Part shown: positions 8,262-13,910 of the stretch, in pieces | Numbering within the stretch: the first letter of the stretch is position 1 | Layout: every line of letters starts with the position of its first letter | NCBI GenBank assembly: GCA_025997715.1 | Contig: BNUY01000017.1 | Span: 1 to 28,871 of the forward strand | Source: Spirochaetia bacterium | GTDB taxonomy: Bacteria > Spirochaetota > Spirochaetia > Treponematales > Breznakiellaceae | Length of the DNA stretch: 28,871 bases | Direction: 5' to 3' | Made by a program: the position numbers and the translations under genes | The notes under the pieces: model-generated | Seen by the model: the letters and a program-made list of their open reading frames with translations, nothing else | Databases searched by the model: none | Told to the model about the DNA's origin: nothing

Positions 8262-8290
8262 TTGACATCTGCTTGTATAGCATATAGTAT
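8262..8290 (+). promoter_or_regulatory. Strong sigma-70-type promoter
   Basis: TTGACA (8262-8267), a 17-bp spacer and TAGTAT (8285-8290) form a near-consensus promoter for the gene starting at 8316. A small inverted repeat (ATAG-TATT-CTAT, 8284-8295) overlaps the -10 box and could be an operator for the divergent XRE protein. Confidence 0.7.
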
Positions 8291-8315
8291 TCTATTATAG
8301 ATTTTGAGGGATTTT

Positions 8316-8528
8316 ATGGAATTTTACTGCCTTGACCGTTATACACCACTGGAAATCGCCCTGAAAGAGGCGGGATTCACGGTAGCCGAAGTCGGCAGAG
8401 AGGGCAAAAAGACCGTCATCACCGTGTCCCGGCGCGGGGCTTTGGGTGAAGATCCCGGCATTGATACCATAATAAAGGGGTTACCCGCTTTTGCAGGGCA
8501 TATAAGCAAAAATGTTGGCGGGGCATAA
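8316..8528 (+). CDS. Hypothetical 70-residue protein
   Basis: A GAGGGA ribosome binding site precedes the ATG at 8316, and a near-consensus promoter lies just upstream. The protein begins MEFYCLDRYTPLEIALKEAG and ends GHISKNVGGA. It has no signal peptide or membrane segment and I do not recognise its family. It lies 22 bases upstream of the propeller lipoprotein gene, so the two are probably co-transcribed, and it is divergent from the XRE gene. Confidence 0.55.
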   Translation: MEFYCLDRYTPLEIALKEAGFTVAEVGREGKKTVITVSRRGALGEDPGIDTIIKGLPAFAGHISKNVGGA

Positions 8529-8550
8529 AAACCGCGAAGGAGGAATTTAA

Positions 8551-9813
8551 ATGAAAAAGAACGGATTTTTCATGTTGGGGGTGTTGGCGCTTGTGTTGAC
8601 ATTCGGATTAGTTCTGGCGGGCTGCGGCGATGACCGCAGTGGGGACTCCACAAGCCCCCCCGCCCCCACCGTTACCGGCGTCACGGTAAGCCCCGCACCC
8701 GCAAGCGTTGCCAAGGGCGCAACCCAGTCGTTTACCGCCGACGTAACCGGGACCAACAGCCCGGCCCAGACCGTTACCTGGTCTATCAATGAAACCGGCA
8801 AAAATGCGGGAACTACTATCGACACGACCGGAAAGCTTACCGTGGCTACGGATGAGGCGCTTACCAGCCTGACCGTGAAAGCGACCTCCACCGTGGACAC
8901 CACCAAGAGTGGCACGGCCTCCGTAACCGTAACCGCTGGTGCCCCCAACTGGAGAGCGGTTACCTACGGCGGCGCAAGCGGATCGGAAAAGTTTGTCGCG
9001 GTTGGAGCTACCGGCGTGATGGCGTATTCCACCGACGGCGAAACCTGGACAAAGGTTACCGACACCAAGTTCGACAACTTCAATGACATCACCTACGGCG
9101 GCGGGAAGTTTGTCGCGGTCGGGGAAGACCAGACATGGGTTGTCGGTGAGAATTTGGGTATGATGGTGTATTCCACCGACGGCGAAACCTGGACAGCGGT
9201 TACCGACACCAAGTTCCTCTACCAATACATCTATGGTATCACCTACGGCGGCGGGAAGTTTGTCGCGGGTGGAGCTACCGGCGTGATGGCGTATTCCACC
9301 GACGGCGAAACCTGGACAAATGTTACCGACACCAAGTTTGGCACCCAAATCAGTTGTATCACCTACGGCGGCGGGAAATTTGTCGCGGGTGGGAGTTACG
9401 GCGTGATGGCGTATTCCACCGACGGTGAAACCTGGACAAAGGTTACCGACACCAAGCTTGGTACCGGCCCCGGCTTCTCCATCGGCGGCGTCACCTACGG
9501 CGGCGGAAAGTTTTTCGCGGTCGGGAACGGGATGGCGTATTCCACTGACGGCGAAACCTGGACAGCGGTCGCCACCCAAATCCGTTGTATCACGTACGGC
9601 GGCGGGAAGTTTGTCGGGGTTGGGGCTTCCAACAAGATGTATTATTCCACCGACGGCGAAACCTGGACAGCGGTTACCACCAGCCCATTCGGCCCCACTG
9701 ATAACATTCGTAAAATCACGTACGGCGGCGGGAAGTTTGTCGGGGTTGGGATTGGCACGATGGCGTATTCCACTGACGGTACAAGCTGGACGGTGGTTAC
9801 CTTCAGCCCCTAG
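8551..9813 (+). CDS. Lipoprotein with Ig-like domain and repeat beta-propeller (frameshifted near its end)
   Basis: The 420-residue product has a strong ribosome binding site (AAGGAGG) and a lipoprotein signal peptide with lipobox LAGC (Cys 25). A bacterial Ig-like domain (Big_2 type) covers about residues 40-130. From about 135 onward there are seven repeats of 32-50 residues, each with ITYGGGKFVAVG, then MAYSTDGETW, then a variable end. Such BNR/sialidase-like repeats usually fold as blades of a beta-propeller exposed at the cell surface. The function is unknown; binding of a ligand or polymer is likely. An eighth blade is encoded just downstream in another frame (to 9934), so the gene seems shortened by a single-base change in the CCCC run at 9807-9810. 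Confidence 0.8.
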   Translation: MKKNGFFMLGVLALVLTFGLVLAGCGDDRSGDSTSPPAPTVTGVTVSPAPASVAKGATQSFTADVTGTNSPAQTVTWSINETGKNAGTTIDTTGKLTVATDEALTSLTVKATSTVDTTKSGTASVTVTAGAPNWRAVTYGGASGSEKFVAVGATGVMAYSTDGETWTKVTDTKFDNFNDITYGGGKFVAVGEDQTWVVGENLGMMVYSTDGETWTAVTDTKFLYQYIYGITYGGGKFVAGGATGVMAYSTDGETWTNVTDTKFGTQISCITYGGGKFVAGGSYGVMAYSTDGETWTKVTDTKLGTGPGFSIGGVTYGGGKFFAVGNGMAYSTDGETWTAVATQIRCITYGGGKFVGVGASNKMYYSTDGETWTAVTTSPFGPTDNIRKITYGGGKFVGVGIGTMAYSTDGTSWTVVTFSP

Positions 9814-9924
9814 TGGTACCACCAGATCAGACCCCATCAACGGCATCGCCTACGGTGGCGGGAGGTTTGTCGCGGTTGGGGGTTCCTGCGACAAGAGTTC
9901 CGGCAAGATGGCATATTCCGGTAA
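8956..9924 (+). repeat. Tandem coding repeats of the propeller lipoprotein (7 in frame plus 1)
   Basis: Near-identical DNA blocks recur about every 99-150 bp, each carrying ACCTACGGCGGCGGGAAGTT and GCGTATTCCACCGACGGCGA. They begin at about 8956, 9089, 9239, 9358, 9491, 9590 and 9716, with the last, shifted unit at about 9843. The DNA identity is higher than the encoded fold requires, which suggests recent expansion or ongoing gene conversion and makes the copy number liable to change by recombination. Confidence 0.8.
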
Positions 9925-9934
9925 CTTGGAATAA
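9814..9934 (+). pseudogene. Out-of-frame last propeller blade of the upstream lipoprotein
   Basis: Reading one base further along, the DNA after the stop at 9813 encodes SGTTRSDPINGIAYGGGRFV, then AVGGSCDKSSGKMAYSGNLE and a stop at 9934. This is clearly another repeat plus the natural C-terminus. Removing one C from the CCCC at 9807-9810 joins it in frame. The original gene therefore probably spanned 8551-9934. Confidence 0.75.
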
Positions 9935-10134
9935 AGGTGCGCGCAAATTCGCAGCAATGCGGCTTTGCCATATTGCCTGACGCCAAAAAACGCAACACCA
10001 CTGCGGGCACAGGCGTTAGTTTGGGTAGCAGGGTTGCGGGTGTGAATGGCGACTGAGAGTAGGAAGGTAAAGCAAAGGTATCCGGCGTATGCCGGGTGTC
10101 TTTGCGTAATAAAGGGGTTCTCCACGTATGCGGT
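9935..10134. other. Intergenic stretch with imperfect inverted repeats
   Basis: No gene is supported here. CTGACGCC (about 9977-9984) can pair, with one G-U, with GGCGTTAG further right (about 10012-10019). CGCAAC and GTTGCG flank parts of the same region. The block CCACTGC ... GGCA ... GGCGTTAG resembles one near 10475-10494. It could be the remnant of a recombination site or only a structured spacer. Confidence 0.3.
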
Positions 10135-10176
10135 GAACATAAACAATTTTTGATGACGGGAAAGACCGCTAAGGAG
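10135..10176 (+). repeat. Recurring leader motif, copy 1 (with ribosome binding site)
   Basis: This 42-bp segment begins GAACATAAA and contains GATGACGGGAAAGACCGCTA followed by AGGAG. A very similar segment precedes the next small ORF (10511-10551), and a partial third copy is at 12561-12582. In copies 1 and 2 the motif ends in the ribosome binding site of a short gene. Confidence 0.55.
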
Positions 10177-10182
10177 TTTAAG

Positions 10183-10455
10183 ATGAATGTAAAATTTGAA
10201 AAGGAATATGTTTTGGCCAATAATATAGCGGTTTCAGTTGAAACAACAGGTTATATAGAAGGAGATGCAGGGCATGGTTGCTATACAAAAATAGTAATCG
10301 CTGACAGAGGAAGCACCGCCTTGTTCTATAATGGAGTTGAATTATCCTCTAAACCGCTTGAAATTGAAATCCGTGGTGGTTGTGAGTACAATATGCTTAT
10401 TGATATATTTAAAGATATAGCAATATTTATGGAAAAAAATAATGAAAAACGATGA
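10183..10455 (+). CDS. Hypothetical 90-residue protein
   Basis: The ATG at 10183 follows AAGGAG (10171-10176) at good spacing. The open frame continues upstream to 10096, but the first ribosome binding site and the change to AT-rich coding sequence favour 10183. The product starts MNVKFEKEYVLANNIAVSVE, has no signal peptide or membrane helix, and looks mostly beta-stranded with an acidic middle. I recognise no family. Its AT-rich composition differs from the core genes and it sits in an accessory patch, so it was probably acquired. Confidence 0.5.
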   Translation: MNVKFEKEYVLANNIAVSVETTGYIEGDAGHGCYTKIVIADRGSTALFYNGVELSSKPLEIEIRGGCEYNMLIDIFKDIAIFMEKNNEKR

Positions 10456-10469
10456 AAGCAAAGTGGGAC

Positions 10470-10500
10470 CAGCCACTGCTTTTGGCAATGGTGTTAGCCG
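10470..10500 (+). other. Imperfect hairpin resembling the end of an integron attC site (speculative)
   Basis: Just after the preceding short gene, AGCCACTGC and GCAATGGTG can form a hairpin with unpaired bases, followed by GTTAG. The block shares CCACTGC / GGCA / GGnGTTAG with the sequence near 9997-10019. attC sites have such imperfect palindromes ending in a GTTRRRY core. The matching 5' core (RYYYAAC) is not evident and no integrase is in the window, so this remains a weak resemblance. Confidence 0.2.
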
Positions 10501-10510
10501 CTTGTGCTAT

Positions 10511-10551
10511 GAACATATGAAAATTTTGACGGCGGGAAAGACCGTTAGGAG
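10511..10551 (+). repeat. Recurring leader motif, copy 2 (with ribosome binding site)
   Basis: This segment starts GAACATATG and contains GACGGCGGGAAAGACCGTTA followed by GGAG, about 80% like copy 1 at 10135-10176 by eye. It supplies the ribosome binding site of the ORF starting at 10560. Confidence 0.55.
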
Positions 10552-10559
10552 AAATTGCA

Positions 10560-10808
10560 GTGGACTATGATATTGAAACAACTGAAGCTAATATTAAGAA
10601 AGGTCTTGCAGAAGCTATGGAAAAAGATGCTGATAGAATTGCGCATGAAGATCAGCATATTCGTGATAGTTTGCAGTCACTTGAAAGGATTATATCCGAT
10701 GAGAAACAAGAAAACTTAAATTCTATTGGAACTTCTCAACGTGAGGATGTAAAACACAAAAGAGATACCGCCTCACAGCTAAGACAACCCAAGAGTATAC
10801 ACCGGTAA
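10560..10808 (+). CDS. Hypothetical charged helical protein, 82 residues
   Basis: The frame starts with GTG at 10560, preceded at suitable distance by AGGAG inside the recurring leader motif. The product is highly charged and looks helical (ANIKKGLAEAMEKDADRIAH), with a lysine- and glutamine-rich C-terminus. No family is recognised. The C-terminal residues (QLRQPKSIHR) may be read-through into flanking sequence. Coding status rests mainly on the shared leader motif and the ribosome binding site. Confidence 0.4.
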   Translation: MDYDIETTEANIKKGLAEAMEKDADRIAHEDQHIRDSLQSLERIISDEKQENLNSIGTSQREDVKHKRDTASQLRQPKSIHR

Positions 10809-10865
10809 AAGCAGTCTTGCCGATTACTATATTCTCGTAACGGTGGAGCGCAATGGTGGATGGTA

Positions 10866-10880
10866 GCGCAGAAGTACCGG
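10866..10880 (+). repeat. Short recurring intergenic motif, copy 1
   Basis: GCGCAGAAGTACCGG. Close variants recur at 11535-11549 (GCGTAGAGGTGCCGG) and 12540-12554 (GCGCAGAAGTGCCGG), always outside intact genes and within this accessory patch. Confidence 0.4.
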
Positions 10881-10930
10881 TAAAAAAATATTCCCTATGA
10901 TTTGTCAAAAGGTAAATTACTCCCTACGGA

Positions 10931-11307
10931 TTACACAGTCCAGTCAGCCAACAGCAAATCAGGAATGGGGAGAAAATGGTCGGTATTGTTGGTGACGAGG
11001 ATATAGTTGTGTTTGAGGCAATAGGCCGCGATGAAGATGTCCATCTCCTCAATGTTCCAACCTTTTTTGTGAAGGCCGGAGTAGATTCCGGCAGCTATGG
11101 GAAGGAGGCTGTTGTGCATTTTGGGGACGGTGTATCTTTTGCATACTTGTTAGATGCCAGCAAGCCCCGCTGAACTTCGTACCAGGCAAAGGGTGAAATG
11201 ACCACTTTTTGTCCGGTTGTGTCCGCTTCTGCCAGCTTATCCTTGATGACTTGGTTTCCTTTTAGATAGAAAGAAACGATATTTGTATCAAGGGAAAAGA
11301 CGCTCAT
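10931..11307 (-). pseudogene. VapC-like PIN-domain toxin, frameshifted
   Basis: The N-terminal part reads from an ATG at 11307 (SLDTNIVSFYLKGN, then VISPFAWYEVQRGLLAS) and stops at 11095. The C-terminal part continues in another frame from about 11119 to 10931 (AAGIYSGLHKKGWNIEEMDI, then FIAAYCLKHNYILVTNNTDH). Together they form a PIN ribonuclease with its acidic residues (DTN, YE, EEMD, NNTD), but a frameshift near the CCCCAAAATG run (minus strand, about 11115-11125) splits it. A few residues of the usual middle also seem missing. The start overlaps the upstream antitoxin stop (ATGA), a normal vapBC arrangement. The toxin is most likely inactive, unless ribosomal slippage or a sequencing error explains the break. 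Confidence 0.75.
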
Positions 11308-11504
11308 TTACTGTATATCGGGGTGAAAGCCCGCCCTTTTGCAATATCTATGAAATTATCCGGCAAGGGATCCGTCTTTTCCAGTTCCACGATTTCAGCC
11401 CAGTTTTCATCACTGAGCTTTCTGAGCCTTGCTAGTTTCAAAGCCGCGAACCAGTTCTTCGGTTTACCGGTGGGGTTGTGGGGAAAGGGTACGATTGTCG
11501 CCAT
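11304..11504 (-). CDS. VapB-like antitoxin
   Basis: From the ATG at 11504, with GGAGG upstream, the protein has 66 residues: MATIVPFPHNPTGKPKNWFA, then a basic helix (LARLRKLSDENWAEIVELE) and a C-terminal tail (DNFIDIAKGRAFTPIYSK) like those that wrap PIN toxins. It directly precedes and overlaps (ATGA) the PIN toxin gene, which is why I call it the antitoxin; its fold class is not certain. The longer frame from 11555 adds proline- and alanine-rich sequence without a ribosome binding site. It looks intact although its partner is broken. Confidence 0.65.
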   Translation of the reverse strand: MATIVPFPHNPTGKPKNWFAALKLARLRKLSDENWAEIVELEKTDPLPDNFIDIAKGRAFTPIYSK

Positions 11505-11534
11505 AGTATCCTCCGCGGCGGGGGAGGGTTGGGA

Positions 11535-11549
11535 GCGTAGAGGTGCCGG
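11535..11549 (+). repeat. Short recurring intergenic motif, copy 2
   Basis: GCGTAGAGGTGCCGG, 20 bases before the start of the duplicated M20 gene end at 11568. See copy 1 at 10866. Confidence 0.35.
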
Positions 11550-11567
11550 CGCCACTGTTATTTATCC

Positions 11568-11900
11568 CTACTCCCTCACCATAAGTAACGCCATCACCTT
11601 CGCATCCCCCAGAATATTAGCCAGCAGGGTGTACTCGTTGGGCTGGTGGGCAGTGTCCTCCAGACGGCTCCACACCACCGAATCTATGCCGGCGTTGCGG
11701 AGGTATGCCCCCACGGTGCCGCCGCCGATGCCGATGGGCCGGGTATCAACATGGTACACTTCTTTTATGGTCCTTGATAAAAGTTTCACTAAAGGGGCGT
11801 CTTTGCTGGTTATCCTCTACCCCCCGTCCTATGAGCCGTATGCCTTGGCCTTCGCCGTCATCCTGTTGAATCACCGTCCAGGGATCGCTCTTCCAAAGGG
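11568..11900 (-). pseudogene. Truncated duplicate of the M20 peptidase gene
   Basis: This segment matches the intact M20 gene in two blocks. 11569-11810 matches 12648-12889 with 6 differences in 242 bases, and 11811-11900 matches 13495-13584 with 5 differences in 90. The blocks are joined at TGCTGGT, a 7-bp sequence present at both sides of the missing 605 bp in the intact gene (12883-12889 and 13488-13494), as expected for a microhomology deletion. The deletion also breaks the frame. All six differences in the first block are synonymous, so the copy diverged while still a working gene. Only the last 73 residues (with the zinc-ligand motif DTAHQPNEY) stay open, without an obvious ribosome binding site. 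Confidence 0.9.
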
Positions 11901-11970
11901 GAATGCGAAAGGCGCCTCGGTCTGATTGGTCCGCGGCCGCAGGGAAATATGCCGGGCGGCCTTTTTACGT

Positions 11971-11999
11971 TTGACTTTGCCCTATTGTTATGGTATACT
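11971..11999 (+). promoter_or_regulatory. Promoter abutting the start of a toxin-like gene
   Basis: TTGACT (11971-11976), a 17-bp spacer and an extended -10 (TGG before TATACT, 11994-11999) make a strong promoter. The start codon at 12007 lies only 7 bases after the -10 box, so transcription should begin at or next to the A of the ATG, giving a leaderless message. Confidence 0.65.
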
Positions 12000-12006
12000 G
12001 GTGGAC

Positions 12007-12279
12007 ATGGAACTGAAGATCGAGTACACCGAATCGGCGTTTGGGCACAGTATTGCGGAGGCCGACATCAGGCACGCGATTGTGAACAGGATTCGTGACA
12101 AGCCGATGAAAAAATATATCAACAAATACGGTCTTGTCGGGTTCGACCGAAGTGGGAATTTACTGGAAATCGCGGACTAAAGTCCGGTGTACAATCCTAT
12201 AGCAGAGGATACGATTCTGGTGTTTCATGCAATGAAATGTCGAAAGAGTTTCCTTAAATCTCTTGATGAGGAGGAATGA
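12007..12279 (+). pseudogene. Toxin-like gene of a toxin-antitoxin pair, interrupted by an in-frame stop
   Basis: The frame starts at ATG 12007 (MELKIEYTESAFGHSIAEAD, then KYGLVGFDRSGNLLEIAD) and is stopped by TAA at 12178-12180. The same frame then continues sensibly (SPVYNPIAEDTILVFHAMKC, then RKSFLKSLDEEE) to a TGA at 12277-12279. That final stop overlaps an ATG of the next gene as ATGA. The whole resembles small BrnT/DUF4258-like toxins, with GFDRxGNLLEI followed by the VFHAMKCR block near the C-terminus. The TAA thus looks like a nonsense mutation in a gene of about 90 codons. The first 57 residues could still be made. The family name is a resemblance call. Confidence 0.7.
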
Positions 12280-12284
12280 TAAAT

Positions 12285-12524
12285 ATGGAACGAATGACAG
12301 AAGAAGAAGCCTGGGCGTTGGACGAAGAAATAAGCAAAGATGAGAACATAGAGTTTGGCCTCAACGGTACCGGTTTTTTAAGCATGAGGGATGCGCGTCT
12401 TATGGGGCTGAATGACCTTTCTGTTAAATACCTCATGACAAAAGCCGAAGCCACCCGCAAAAGTCCCGGGCAAATCGTGAACGAGCTGATTAAACAAGCT
12501 ATAAGCAAAACGGCGACGTTTTAA
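12285..12524 (+). CDS. Antitoxin-like protein paired with the broken toxin
   Basis: AGGAGG (12269-12274) best fits the ATG at 12285, which gives 79 residues; the ATG at 12276 also works and overlaps the toxin's final stop. The protein begins MERMTEEEAWALDEEISKDE and ends with a helical segment (YLMTKAEATRKSPGQIVNEL) like the ribbon-helix-helix antitoxin tails of BrnA type. Its position directly after a toxin-like gene supports an antitoxin and autorepressor role. It appears intact while the toxin gene carries a stop codon. Confidence 0.6.
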   Translation: MERMTEEEAWALDEEISKDENIEFGLNGTGFLSMRDARLMGLNDLSVKYLMTKAEATRKSPGQIVNELIKQAISKTATF

Positions 12525-12539
12525 GAATGCGGAGGTAAT

Positions 12540-12582
12540 GCGCAGAAGTGCCGGCCACCGAATTTTGACAGCGGGGAAAGAC
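12540..12582 (+). repeat. Recurring motifs, third copies, inside an imperfect inverted repeat
   Basis: GCGCAGAAGTGCCGG (12540-12554) is followed by GACAGCGGGGAAAGAC in 12561-12582, the partial third copy of the leader motif seen at 10135 and 10511. GTGCCGGCCACC (12548-12559) can pair with GGTGGCAC (about 12590-12597), so the leader-like sequence sits in the loop of a possible hairpin. No short gene with a ribosome binding site follows here. Confidence 0.35.
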
Positions 12583-12646
12583 TCGCGATGGTGGCACGCT
12601 CACATGGGTTTCCACTTCTCCCAGTTGGTTATTTTCAATTAAAAAA

Positions 12647-13900
12647 TTACTCCCTCACCATAAGTAAGGCCATCACCTTCGCATCCCCCAGAATATTAGC
12701 CAGCAGGGTATACTCGTTGGGCTGGTGGGCGGTGTCCTCCAGGCGGCTCCACACCACCGAATCTATGCCGGCGTTGCGGAGGTAGGCCCCCACGGTGCCG
12801 CCGCCGATGCCGATGGGCCGGGTATCAACATGGTACACTTCTTTTATGGTCCTTGATAAAAGTTTCACCAAAGGGGCGTCTTTGCTGGTGGGCTTGGATT
12901 CGTGGCACTGGGGGAGGGTATAGGTGATTTTGACCCCGTGCTTGGCCTCCACCTCCGCTTTGATGCGGTCGATTTCCGCCAGTACCGTTTTGGCGGGATA
13001 CCGGGGGAGGACCCGCATGTCCATGCAGAACACGTCGTCCCCGGGAATAGTATTGATGTTGGGAACGTTGGCCTCTTTTTTGGTGGGCTGGAAGGTGGAG
13101 TAGTCCGGCTCAAAGAGGGGGTCGTGATCGGAAAACTTTTTGGTGAGTTCTTCGTGGAGCCGCACCGCCAGATCCGCTCCGGCGAGGTGGGCGTTTATGC
13201 CCTGGTCGGGCCGGGAGCCGTGGGCCTGGGCGCCTGCGGTACTGAACTGTATCCAGATAAGGTTCTTCTCCGCAATCTCGATGGTCTCCCCCTTGGGATC
13301 CCCTGAGTCGGGAATGAGTACCATGTCGTTTTTATGAAAAAGGCCCGGGACGTTTTTAAGCAGCCAGTCGATGCCGTAGCCGCTGCCGTTTTCTTCATCC
13401 GCAACGAAGAGCAGCTTTACGGTGCGGGCCGCTTTAATGCCCTGCTTCACCAGGGCCAGCGCCGCCAGCACCGATGCGGTGAGGCCCTGCTGGTTATCCT
13501 CTACCCCCCGGCCTATGAGCCGTACGCCCCGGCCATCGCCGTCATCCTGTTGAATCACCGTCCAGGGGTCGCTCTTCCAAAGGGATGCTTCACCGGGGGG
13601 CACTACGTCGATGTGGCTCATGATCCACAGCCGGGGCGCACCGTCCGCAGTATCACTACCCGGTATTGTTGCTACCAGGCTGGGACGCACCCCGCCCTTG
13701 GCACGCTTGTCCGGAGCGTCATAACGTTCCAGTTGGGTAATGCCGTGACTCTTGAGCCAGGACTCCAGGAACACGCACTTATCCAATTCGCCCTCACCGC
13801 CGGAGTCCGGGGATATGGCGGGTCGCCTGGTCAGCTCCGTTTCCAGCTCAACCGCAATAGCAGTACTGTTATCAATAAAACTGAAAATTTTTTCCTTCAT
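12647..13900 (-). CDS. M20-family metallopeptidase
   Basis: This 417-residue di-zinc hydrolase has the full M20 set: SHIDVVPPGE (His about 96 and Asp about 98), GRGVEDNQQG (bridging Asp about 135), ADEENGSG (catalytic and metal-binding glutamates about 169-170), and a C-terminal DTAHQPNEY histidine (about 392). A lid or dimerisation domain lies between about residues 215 and 330. Family members cleave dipeptides, or remove acyl groups as in DapE and ArgE; a cytosolic dipeptidase role is most likely, but the substrate cannot be read from sequence. No signal peptide is seen. A GGAG site precedes the ATG. It follows galE by 10 bases and is probably co-transcribed. A truncated copy of this gene lies about 1.1 kb beyond its 3' end. 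Confidence 0.87.
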   Translation of the reverse strand: MKEKIFSFIDNSTAIAVELETELTRRPAISPDSGGEGELDKCVFLESWLKSHGITQLERYDAPDKRAKGGVRPSLVATIPGSDTADGAPRLWIMSHIDVVPPGEASLWKSDPWTVIQQDDGDGRGVRLIGRGVEDNQQGLTASVLAALALVKQGIKAARTVKLLFVADEENGSGYGIDWLLKNVPGLFHKNDMVLIPDSGDPKGETIEIAEKNLIWIQFSTAGAQAHGSRPDQGINAHLAGADLAVRLHEELTKKFSDHDPLFEPDYSTFQPTKKEANVPNINTIPGDDVFCMDMRVLPRYPAKTVLAEIDRIKAEVEAKHGVKITYTLPQCHESKPTSKDAPLVKLLSRTIKEVYHVDTRPIGIGGGTVGAYLRNAGIDSVVWSRLEDTAHQPNEYTLLANILGDAKVMALLMVRE

Positions 13901-13910
13901 CGTATGCTCC

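Noticed and set aside
8608..9846. Long open frame (412 codons) on the minus strand opposite the propeller lipoprotein
   Set aside because: It exists because GC-rich tandem repeats keep all frames of each unit open. Its product is low-complexity, has no ribosome binding site, and the plus strand has a clear signal peptide and repeats.
8956..9934. CRISPR array considered because of regular repeats
   Set aside because: The repeats are in one coding frame, the spacing is uneven (99-150 bp), the 'spacers' are coding linkers, and no cas genes are present.
12588..12785. Plus-strand 65-codon frame after the third leader-motif copy
   Set aside because: Most of it is antisense to the end of the M20 gene, and no ribosome binding site precedes it. 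The same peptide appears opposite the M20 remnant for the same reason.
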